From assembly GCA_947176565.1 (NCBI GenBank), contig CAMWRC010000106.1, positions 1 through 5,385 on the forward strand: DNA of 5,385 nucleotides. Direction: 5' to 3'. Positions 1-5,385 of the stretch are shown one piece after another. The stretch is from an uncultured Ruminococcus sp. Its GTDB lineage: Bacteria > Bacillota > Clostridia > Oscillospirales > Ruminococcaceae. The notes beneath the pieces are model-generated. The model saw only the letters and a program-made list of their open reading frames with translations, had not been told where the DNA came from and made no database searches. A program made the position numbers and the translations under genes. Position 1 is the first letter of the stretch; every line of letters starts with the position of its first letter.

Positions 1-2156
1 TTGAGGACGGCGAAAAATACCGCGGCGGAGGTGCTGTAAGTGCGCTTTTCGCAGTACATCTTCTTGCAGTATTCTTAAGAATTGGCGCAGCTATTGTGAT
101 AGTGCTTATGATATTTGTTGTCTCAGTCCTTTTTTCCGGCAAGGAGCTCAGCGATTTGCTGTATGCTCTGTTACATCCCGTTGAAACTTCCAGTAAACTT
201 ATTGACAAAATTGCAGTTTTTTTTATCAGTGAAGATGAAGAAGACAGTAAGCATAATAAAGATGACAAGAACAACAAAGGCAGCAAAAATAATAAAGACA
301 AAAAAGATAATAAAAATAACGAAGATAACAGAGATAACGAAGATAACGGAGAGGAGGAAAACAGCAGTTTCAATATACATATGCCGTCGGATAATTACGC
401 CGAGGCAATCGAAACACTACGCAATACTCCAAAACCGATTCCGGCAGTTACAGATGACGAAATGAATGAACAGGACGAACTGAGTGTATTTTTCGGAGAT
501 GCTGTGAATTTCAGGAGTCTAGTGTCGAAAACTTCACCAAAACCGCCAAAAAAGAAAGAAAATGAAAATACATCAGAGCTTGATAAACTTATAAGCAGAG
601 AAGCAGAGAAAAAACAGATTCAGAATGATTTGGTTCCGGTCAGAAATACAGAAAAAAGCAGTTCTGATATTCCTGAAAAAGAGTATCAGCTTCCAGATAT
701 TGAACTTCTCACAAAGCCGGATAATCTTTCAAACAGTGCGGAAGCTGCCGCTGAAATGCGCGAAAAGGCAGATAAGATAGTAAATACATTCAAAAGTTTC
801 GGCGTTGAGGTTTCCATTAAGGATATTTACCGCGGACCAACCATCACACGATATGAAATACAGCCCGGCGTTGGCGTTAAGGTCTCAAAGATACGAGGTC
901 TCGAAGATGATATTGCACTTAGTCTTGCGGCGCACGGAGTCCGTATAGAAGCTCCTGTTCCGGGAAAGGCTGCCGTCGGAATTGAAGTTCCTAATGTGAA
1001 TAAGGATACGGTAACACTATATGAAATACTGCATAGCTCCGGATTCCGTAATGCAGAAAGCAAACTTGCTTTTGCGGTAGGCAAGGATATTACAGGAAAT
1101 GCAATAATCGGCGATATTACCAAGATGCCACATGTTATTATTGCCGGTACTACCGGTTCAGGTAAATCGGTTTGCACACGTTCCATAATCATGAGCATAC
1201 TGTACAATGCAAAGCCCGATGAAGTCAAGATGATACTCATTGACCCGAAAGTCGTTGAATTTAAGGTATTTGAGAATCTTCCGCATCTGCTTATACCAAT
1301 AGTCACAGATGTCAAAAAAGCTGCCGGCGCGCTTAACTGGGCTGTAAATGAGATGATGCGCCGTTATAATACATTCGCCGACAGCGGTGTGAATGATTTG
1401 AAATCATATAACGAATTCGCTAAAGAAGAAGAAATTACCCCCATGCCGCAGGTAGTTGTATTCATCGACGAGCTGGCTGATATGATGCTCGTCGCCGGAA
1501 AAGATGTCGAGGATTCAATATGTCGTCTTGCACAGATGGGACGTGCCGCAGGAATACATCTTGTAGTCGCAACCCAGCGTCCGACAACTGATGTAATCAC
1601 GGGACTCATCAAGGCGAATATTCCAAGCCGTATCGCGCTTTCCGTGAAATCTCAGATAGATTCGCGTACAATTATTGATATGGGCGGAGCTGATAAGCTT
1701 CTCGGAAACGGCGATATGCTGTATATGCCTATCGGTGTGAGCAAGCCGGTGCGTATTCAGGGCTGCTTTGCATCTTCAAAGGATATAAACAATACCCTTG
1801 ATTTCATACGCAGTCAGGCAACAGGCGAGTATGACCAGAATATTCTTGATGCAGTTGAGAACTTTGTACCTCAGACCAAAGGCGACCACGGCAGCATATC
1901 TGAAAGCGGATTTGATGCCGGAAGCGATGAGGATTATATTATCAGGGGAGCAGAGGTTGCAGTCAATGCCGGTCAGGTTTCAACGACGCTTCTGCAAAGA
2001 AAACTGAAATTAGGATATGCAAGAGCATCAAGAATAATGGACGCTCTGGAAGAACGCGGAATTGTAGGTCCCGCTGAGGGAGCAAAGCCGCGTAAGGTGC
2101 TTATGTCAAAGCTCCAGTATGATGAATGGAAAATGAGAATAATTGAAAATAAATAG
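1..2156 (+). CDS. ftsK: DNA translocase FtsK/SpoIIIE family, 5'-truncated by the window edge
   Basis: Septal dsDNA translocase: a hexameric ATPase that clears chromosome ends at division (or pumps DNA into the forespore in sporulating relatives). The reading frame is open from base 3, giving 717 residues here (residue n begins at base 3n); the start and first membrane helices lie upstream. A GTG at 96 falls inside the last hydrophobic segment and is not a credible start. Visible in order: hydrophobic stretches at about residues 11-25 and 29-44; a charged low-complexity linker (about 76-227); the alpha-domain entry YQLPDIELL (228-236); Walker A GTTGSGKS (382-389, bases 1146-1169); Walker B FIDE (487-490, bases 1461-1472); RAAGIHLVVATQRP (514-527); and a C-terminal winged-helix gamma domain (about 645-702, with GYARASRIMDALEERGIVGP), which in this family reads orienting DNA motifs. 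All motor motifs look intact. The sequence cannot separate FtsK from SpoIIIE usage. No terminator follows the stop codon. Confidence 0.96.
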   Translation, partial: EDGEKYRGGGAVSALFAVHLLAVFLRIGAAIVIVLMIFVVSVLFSGKELSDLLYALLHPVETSSKLIDKIAVFFISEDEEDSKHNKDDKNNKGSKNNKDKKDNKNNEDNRDNEDNGEEENSSFNIHMPSDNYAEAIETLRNTPKPIPAVTDDEMNEQDELSVFFGDAVNFRSLVSKTSPKPPKKKENENTSELDKLISREAEKKQIQNDLVPVRNTEKSSSDIPEKEYQLPDIELLTKPDNLSNSAEAAAEMREKADKIVNTFKSFGVEVSIKDIYRGPTITRYEIQPGVGVKVSKIRGLEDDIALSLAAHGVRIEAPVPGKAAVGIEVPNVNKDTVTLYEILHSSGFRNAESKLAFAVGKDITGNAIIGDITKMPHVIIAGTTGSGKSVCTRSIIMSILYNAKPDEVKMILIDPKVVEFKVFENLPHLLIPIVTDVKKAAGALNWAVNEMMRRYNTFADSGVNDLKSYNEFAKEEEITPMPQVVVFIDELADMMLVAGKDVEDSICRLAQMGRAAGIHLVVATQRPTTDVITGLIKANIPSRIALSVKSQIDSRTIIDMGGADKLLGNGDMLYMPIGVSKPVRIQGCFASSKDINNTLDFIRSQATGEYDQNILDAVENFVPQTKGDHGSISESGFDAGSDEDYIIRGAEVAVNAGQVSTTLLQRKLKLGYARASRIMDALEERGIVGPAEGAKPRKVLMSKLQYDEWKMRIIENK
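316..351 (+). repeat. 18-bp in-frame tandem duplication in the FtsK linker
   Basis: Two adjacent 18-base units, 316-333 and 334-351, differ at a single base (A at 330 versus G at 348). They lie inside the Asn/Asp/Glu/Lys-rich linker of the translocase and each adds six residues (NEDNRD-like and NEDNGE-like), so the frame is kept. The preceding 240-315 stretch is made of looser NNK/DKK-type codon repeats. This looks like linker growth by replication slippage; it is part of the coding sequence and not a separate element. Confidence 0.75.
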
Positions 2157-2169
2157 AGCGTGTTATAAT
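2143..2169 (+). promoter_or_regulatory. Probable sigma-A promoter for ygiQ (extended -10)
   Basis: Bases 2161-2169 read TGTTATAAT, a perfect extended -10 (TG-N-TATAAT; hexamer 2164-2169). A TTGAAA at 2143-2148, overlapping the last codons of ftsK, could serve as -35, but the spacer is 15 bases, shorter than the usual 16-18; an extended -10 tolerates a weak -35. Transcription would begin near 2176, leaving a leader of about 20 bases that still contains the ribosome binding site. This is inferred from sequence only, and an AT-rich gap can produce a TATAAT by chance. Confidence 0.45.
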
Positions 2170-2178
2170 CATGATTAT
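2165..2178 (+). promoter_or_regulatory. 14-bp perfect palindrome overlapping the -10, candidate operator
   Basis: ATAATCATGATTAT is its own reverse complement. It covers most of the -10 hexamer and the likely start point of transcription, the position where a repressor would block initiation. The offset segment 2166-2180 (TAATCAT-G-ATTATCA) matches the 7-1-7 Fur-box pattern TGATAAT-N-ATTATCA at 12 of 14 positions. With no loop and nearly all A/T it is not a terminator hairpin. Binding by Fur or any other regulator is conjecture; short AT palindromes also arise by chance. Confidence 0.2.
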
Positions 2179-2182
2179 CATC

Positions 2183-2188
2183 AGGAGG
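2183..2188 (+). promoter_or_regulatory. Strong ribosome binding site for ygiQ
   Basis: AGGAGG with a 7-base spacer to the ATG at 2196. It fixes that ATG as the start, in agreement with the protein beginning MYDKFIPLT, which matches the usual N-terminus of the family. Confidence 0.9.
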
Positions 2189-2195
2189 ACAGCAG

Positions 2196-4073
2196 ATGTA
2201 CGATAAATTTATTCCTTTGACGAAAAAGGAAATGGACGAGCAGGGTATAAAGCAGTTTGATTTCATTTACATAACCGGCGATGCCTATGTTGACCACCCA
2301 AGTTTCGGAGCAGCTATAGTTACGCGGCTGATTGAAGCTATGGGATTTACAGTAGGGATAATTTCCCAGCCGGACTGGAGAACAGACAAGGATTTCAGAA
2401 GATTCGGCGCGCCAAAGTACGCATTTTTAGTTACCTCGGGAAATATTGATTCAATGGTTGCGCACTATACGGCGGCAAAGAAAAAGCGTTCAGATGATGC
2501 GTATACTGCCGGCGGAAAAGCCGGAAAACGTCCTGACAGGGCAGTTATTGTGTACTGCCGGAAAATCCGTGAATATTTCGGTGATATTCCGATAGCAATA
2601 GGCGGACTTGAAGCATCTCTGCGGCGTTTTGCGCATTATGACTATTGGGACGATGCCGTCAGACCATCAGTTCTGCCTGACAGCGGCGCAGATTTGCTTA
2701 TGTATGGCATGGGGGAACATCAGATACAGGAACTCTGTACACGTCTTGCAGACGGAGAAAATATATGTGAAATCCACGATATACGCGGAACGTGCTATAT
2801 GACAGAGCCGGTAAATACGCCGATTGGTGCAGCTCAGTGTCCGTCATTCGAGCAGGTTCGGGATAATAAGAAAGAATATGCAAAGGCAACAAAAATTCAA
2901 TATGACTGGCAGGACGAAGTATACGGAAAGACTATTATCCAGCGTCATGGCAATATGATGCTTGTGCAGAATCCGCCGGCAAAAAGCCTTACTACGGAAG
3001 AACTGGACTATATCTACAGTCTGCCTTATACAAGACGTTATCACCCGAGCTATGAATCCGAGGGAGGCGTTCCCGGAATTGAGGAAGTCCGTTTCTCGAT
3101 TACTCATAACCGTGGCTGTTTCGGCTACTGCAATTTCTGTTCGATTGCGCTTCATCAGGGACGGCGTGTCACCGTCAGAAGTGAGGAATCGGTTCTTGCG
3201 GAAGCAGAGAGGATAACACAGATGCCGGATTTCAAGGGATATATCCATGATGTGGGCGGTCCTACTGCAAATTTTCGGCATACTTCGTGCAGAAAACAGC
3301 TTGACAAAGGTCTGTGTATGGGAAAAAAATGTCTTGCTCCTGTTCCTTGTCCGGCACTGGAGGCAGACCACAGGGAATATCTTCAGATTCTCAGGAAAAT
3401 ACGTGCAATCAAGGGCGTAAAGCGTGTTTTCATACGTTCCGGAATACGATATGACTATCTTATGGCTGACAAGGACGACGAATTTATGCGCGAGCTTATA
3501 AAATATCATGTCAGCGGTCAGCTTAAAGTTGCTCCGGAGCATTGTTCGGCGGTGGTTCTTGACAAAATGGGCAAGCCTCATATCGAGGCGTACAAGGCGT
3601 TCCAGAAACGTTTCTACGAGATAACAAAGGGAATCGGAAAAGAACAGTATCTTGTACCGTATCTCATGTCCTCACACCCCGGAAGTACTCTCAATGAAGC
3701 TATTGAACTTGCGCTTTTCCTGCGCGATAATAAAATACGTCCCGAACAGGTTCAGGATTTCTACCCTACTCCCGGAACTATTTCTACCTGTATGTTCTAT
3801 ACGGAACTTGATCCTTATACAATGGAAAAAGTATATGTTCCTAAAACTCCGGAGGAAAAGGCTATGCAGAGAGCCTTGCTGCAATATTTCAAGTCTCAGA
3901 ACAGGGAAACAGTACTGAAAGCTCTTAAAAAGGCAGGACGGTATGACCTGATAGGAACAGGGAAAAATTGTCTTGTCGAAGATATGCCAAAAAACAACAG
4001 CAGAAACGGCGGTGAAAATAAATGGCAGAAGAAAAAAAGCAGTCCGCAGAGAAATCACAGAAAAAAGGGATAA
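2196..4073 (+). CDS. ygiQ: YgiQ family radical SAM protein (UPF0313)
   Basis: A 625-residue cytoplasmic iron-sulfur enzyme of unknown reaction; radical SAM proteins cleave S-adenosylmethionine to start radical chemistry. The N-terminal family domain (about 1-290) carries the hallmark TGDAYVDHPSFG (27-38), QPDWR (58-62) and GGLEASLRRF (136-145). The radical SAM core begins near 300, with cluster ligands C308, C312 and C315 (CX3CX2C within NRGCFGYCNFC). A second cysteine set (C365, C374, C379, C385) follows HDVGGPTANF (351-360) and is typical of the family, possibly binding another cluster. APEHC (446-450) and a C-terminal DUF3362-type region (about 515-590, with QDFYPTPGTIS) complete it. Length is somewhat below the roughly 740 residues of E. 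coli YgiQ, mostly through a shorter tail. The Lys/Arg-rich last 16 residues are read from DNA shared with the next gene. Family assignment is very secure; the substrate is unknown. Confidence 0.96.
   Translation: MYDKFIPLTKKEMDEQGIKQFDFIYITGDAYVDHPSFGAAIVTRLIEAMGFTVGIISQPDWRTDKDFRRFGAPKYAFLVTSGNIDSMVAHYTAAKKKRSDDAYTAGGKAGKRPDRAVIVYCRKIREYFGDIPIAIGGLEASLRRFAHYDYWDDAVRPSVLPDSGADLLMYGMGEHQIQELCTRLADGENICEIHDIRGTCYMTEPVNTPIGAAQCPSFEQVRDNKKEYAKATKIQYDWQDEVYGKTIIQRHGNMMLVQNPPAKSLTTEELDYIYSLPYTRRYHPSYESEGGVPGIEEVRFSITHNRGCFGYCNFCSIALHQGRRVTVRSEESVLAEAERITQMPDFKGYIHDVGGPTANFRHTSCRKQLDKGLCMGKKCLAPVPCPALEADHREYLQILRKIRAIKGVKRVFIRSGIRYDYLMADKDDEFMRELIKYHVSGQLKVAPEHCSAVVLDKMGKPHIEAYKAFQKRFYEITKGIGKEQYLVPYLMSSHPGSTLNEAIELALFLRDNKIRPEQVQDFYPTPGTISTCMFYTELDPYTMEKVYVPKTPEEKAMQRALLQYFKSQNRETVLKALKKAGRYDLIGTGKNCLVEDMPKNNSRNGGENKWQKKKSSPQRNHRKKG
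4008..4015 (+). promoter_or_regulatory. Ribosome binding site for the MBL hydrolase, inside ygiQ
   Basis: GGCGGTGA matches the anti-SD-complementary GGAGGTGA at 7 of 8 positions, with a 6-base spacer to the ATG at 4022. It lies within the ygiQ coding sequence and supports this start even though it overlaps ygiQ by 52 bases. The next in-frame ATG would remove the membrane anchor and the first strands of the catalytic fold. Confidence 0.7.
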
Positions 4074-4939
4074 CATGGATAATCGGCTTTATTATAGCCG
4101 TAATTGCAGGCGTTGTATGGGGAGTTTCTGAACACAATGCGGACAATCAGGAAACTAATGCAGAAAATTTACAGGTTCATTATATAGACGTAGGACAGGG
4201 AGACTGCATATATATTTCATGCGGTGATGACAATATGCTGATTGACTGCGGAGAAATCGGCAAGCAGGATATTGTGGAATCATATCTGAACGGACTCGGC
4301 GTGACAAATCTCGATTATGTAATTGCAACTCACCCGCATTCAGACCATATGGGCTGTATGGATAAAATCATTGAAGCATATGATATAGGTGAAATCATTC
4401 TTCCGCATATTGATGAGAGCGATGTTCCGACGACAAAATATTTCGGCAGATTTCTGACGGCAGTCGAAAACAAAGGTCTTGAAATAACAGAAGCGCAGAC
4501 TGACAGAATTATAAAAATCGGTGACAGTGAATGCAGAATCATTGCTCCGTGCAGTGACGATTACGGCAATGCTAATAATTACTCTGTGGGAATTATTATG
4601 ACTCATGGCGAAAACAGCTTTATTTTCACCGGAGACGCGGAAAAGCTTGCCGAAAAGGAAATGATTGAATCAGGACGGCTCAGTGATATTGATGTCTATA
4701 AAGCCGGTCATCATGGAAGCGATACATCAAGTTCGCCGGAATTTCTTGAAATTATAAAGCCGGATATTGCTGTTATTTCCTGCGGTGAGGGAAATTCCTA
4801 CGGTCACCCATGCGATATTACCATAGAGAATCTCAGTACATATACTGATAAAATATACCGTACTGATTTATGCGGAACGGTTACGATTACGTCCGACGGC
4901 GAAAAACTCAATGTCGATACAGAAAGGGGAGACGGCTGA
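4022..4939 (+). CDS. Membrane-anchored MBL-fold hydrolase, ComEC C-terminal-domain type
   Basis: A 305-residue stand-alone relative of the metallo-beta-lactamase domain at the C-terminus of the DNA-uptake channel ComEC/Rec2. A Lys-rich start (KSQKKG) precedes one hydrophobic helix at about 17-35 (ITWIIGFIIAVIAGVVWGV), so an N-in signal anchor with the enzyme outside the membrane is predicted. Catalytic motifs: VHYIDVGQGD (52-61), metal ligands THPHSDH with H104, H106, D108 and H109, FTGDA with D205, KAGHHGSD with H230 and H231, and YGHP with H262. All the expected dinuclear-metal ligands appear to be present. No ComEC channel segments exist, so it is not itself a DNA transporter; a nuclease or phosphodiesterase activity is inferred from the ComEC domain only. 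It overlaps ygiQ by 52 bases and the next gene by one (TGATG), suggesting coupled translation. Fold and family are secure; the substrate is unknown. Confidence 0.93.
   Translation: MAEEKKQSAEKSQKKGITWIIGFIIAVIAGVVWGVSEHNADNQETNAENLQVHYIDVGQGDCIYISCGDDNMLIDCGEIGKQDIVESYLNGLGVTNLDYVIATHPHSDHMGCMDKIIEAYDIGEIILPHIDESDVPTTKYFGRFLTAVENKGLEITEAQTDRIIKIGDSECRIIAPCSDDYGNANNYSVGIIMTHGENSFIFTGDAEKLAEKEMIESGRLSDIDVYKAGHHGSDTSSSPEFLEIIKPDIAVISCGEGNSYGHPCDITIENLSTYTDKIYRTDLCGTVTITSDGEKLNVDTERGDG
4923..4931 (+). promoter_or_regulatory. Ribosome binding site that sets the DUF3006 start
   Basis: AAAGGGGAG (core AGGGGA, 4925-4930) lies 8 bases before the ATG at 4939 and 11 before the ATG at 4942, favouring 4939. 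It argues against an upstream in-frame ATG at 4870, which has a less convincing site and would add a basic 23-residue extension read out of frame from the hydrolase gene. Confidence 0.75.
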
Positions 4940-5154
4940 TGATGATAATAGACAGATTCGAGCAGGATTTTGCGGTTGTTGAAACAGATGACGGAATTAT
5001 TGATGTGGCAAGGTCATATCTCCCTGAAAATACAGCGGAGGGTGATGTTATAGTACTTACTGAAAACGGATATGTTATTGACGAACAGGCAACGGCAGAG
5101 CAGAGAAAATCAATGGCGGAACGTCTGAACCGTCTTACAGGGAGAACAGAATGA
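4939..5154 (+). CDS. DUF3006 family small protein
   Basis: A 71-residue protein with no signal peptide or membrane segment, so probably cytoplasmic. The N-terminal half, MIIDRFEQDFAVVETDDG (2-19) followed by VARSYLPENTAEGDVI (23-38), is the characteristic DUF3006 pattern: a short beta-rich unit with an IDRFE opening and an LPE...EGDV turn. The last 20 or so residues (ATAEQRKSMAERLNRLTGR) look like a charged helix. DUF3006 genes are, to my recollection, often found beside ComEC-like MBL hydrolases, as here, but no biochemical role is established. The start at 4939 overlaps the stop of the hydrolase (TGATG), and the end overlaps the next gene by four bases (ATGA). A start at 4942 (70 residues) is possible. 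Confidence in the family is high; the function is unknown. Confidence 0.88.
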   Translation: MMIIDRFEQDFAVVETDDGIIDVARSYLPENTAEGDVIVLTENGYVIDEQATAEQRKSMAERLNRLTGRTE

Positions 5155-5385
5155 CAGATACTATCATAATCGGAGCAGGAGCAGCCGGTGTTTTTGCAGC
5201 AGTTTCCGCGGCACGTCTCGGAAAATCTGTACTCATATTTGAACGTAATGAGAAAATCGGCAGAAAACTGCGTATTACCGGAAAAGGACGCTGCAATGTC
5301 ACAAATAATTCATCTGTTGAGGAACATATGAAAAATATTCCGGTAAACAGCAGATTCATGTACAGTGCGTTTTCGATGTTCTCCG
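5151..5385 (+). CDS. HI0933/BaiN-family FAD-dependent oxidoreductase, cut by the right window edge
   Basis: The first 78 residues of a flavoprotein that normally has about 400; no stop is reached before the window ends. The N-terminus MTDTIIIGAGAAG carries the FAD-binding Rossmann motif GxGxxG (G8, G10, G13), with E31 at the end of the second strand (VLIFE) placed to bind the ribose. The segment GRKLRITGKGRCNVTN (37-52) is the family signature shared by HI0933, YhiN and BaiN. Relatives are annotated as NAD(P)/FAD-dependent oxidoreductases, sometimes as aminoacetone oxidase-like; BaiN of Clostridium scindens has been linked to bile-acid reduction, but that specific role should not be transferred here. 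The start is supported by GGGAG (5140-5144) with a 6-base spacer and by an ATGA overlap with the DUF3006 stop, so it is probably co-translated with the genes before it. Confidence 0.92.
   Translation, partial: MTDTIIIGAGAAGVFAAVSAARLGKSVLIFERNEKIGRKLRITGKGRCNVTNNSSVEEHMKNIPVNSRFMYSAFSMFS

Noticed and set aside
171..380. Minus-strand frame with very hydrophobic Ile/Val/Phe-rich sequence, like a small membrane protein
   Set aside because: The hydrophobicity is simply the antisense of the Lys/Asn/Asp-rich linker codons, so it is a compositional artefact.
827..1315. 162-codon open frame on the minus strand opposite the FtsK motor
   Set aside because: It is antisense to the conserved alpha-domain and Walker A region, with no recognisable motif; a shadow of the real gene.
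2157..2195. Terminator after ftsK
   Set aside because: The only inverted repeat is AT-rich, has no loop and lacks a following T-run, so it does not look like an intrinsic terminator.
2844..3581. 245-codon open frame on the minus strand opposite ygiQ
   Set aside because: It lies wholly inside the conserved radical SAM region, its translation resembles no family I know and has no domain motifs, and it is best explained as a codon-bias shadow.
4032..4038. Run of seven A bases in the ygiQ/hydrolase overlap as a -1 frameshift site that would fuse YgiQ to the hydrolase
   Set aside because: In the ygiQ frame the heptamer is G-AAA-AAA, a poor slip site; I see no obvious stimulatory stem-loop, and the hydrolase has its own good ribosome binding site and a membrane anchor ill-suited to an internal position.
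4870..4938. Longer DUF3006 start at 4870 (94 residues)
   Set aside because: The extra 23 residues are basic, unlike the family, and come from the hydrolase gene read in another frame. The strong ribosome binding site and family alignment fit 4939.

Overview
The window looks like ordinary chromosomal sequence from a Gram-positive anaerobe of the Clostridia, probably in or near the Oscillospiraceae (Ruminococcus-like). I infer this from the Firmicutes-style FtsK/SpoIIIE, strong GGAGG-type ribosome binding sites, moderate-to-low GC with many AT-ending codons, tightly packed same-strand genes, and a stand-alone ComEC-like hydrolase next to a DUF3006 gene. The taxonomic guess is from memory of such neighbourhoods; no search was run.

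Layout, all on the + strand. Positions 1-2156 hold the 3' part of a DNA translocase gene (ftsK/spoIIIE); the gene starts upstream of the window. A 39-base gap (2157-2195) contains a convincing extended -10 promoter, a perfect 14-bp palindrome and a strong ribosome binding site. Then come four genes in a chain: ygiQ (2196-4073, radical SAM), a membrane-anchored metallo-beta-lactamase-fold hydrolase of the ComEC C-terminal type (4022-4939), a 71-residue DUF3006 protein (4939-5154), and the first 78 codons of an HI0933/BaiN-family flavoprotein (5151 to the right edge). Each of these four overlaps the next, by 52, 1 and 4 bases, so they very likely form one translationally coupled operon, possibly with its own promoter inside the ftsK-ygiQ gap.

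Functionally, FtsK pumps DNA at the division septum. The roles of YgiQ, the stand-alone MBL protein, DUF3006 and HI0933-family proteins are poorly known, and no shared pathway is evident. The hydrolase/DUF3006 pair is the most suggestive unit. There are no tRNA, rRNA, CRISPR, insertion-sequence or intrinsic-terminator signals, and no gene-free stretch longer than 39 bases. I found no clear sign of a novel multi-gene system. The items worth a second look are the hydrolase/DUF3006 pair, the second cysteine cluster in YgiQ, the palindrome over the ygiQ promoter, and the repeat-built linker in FtsK.
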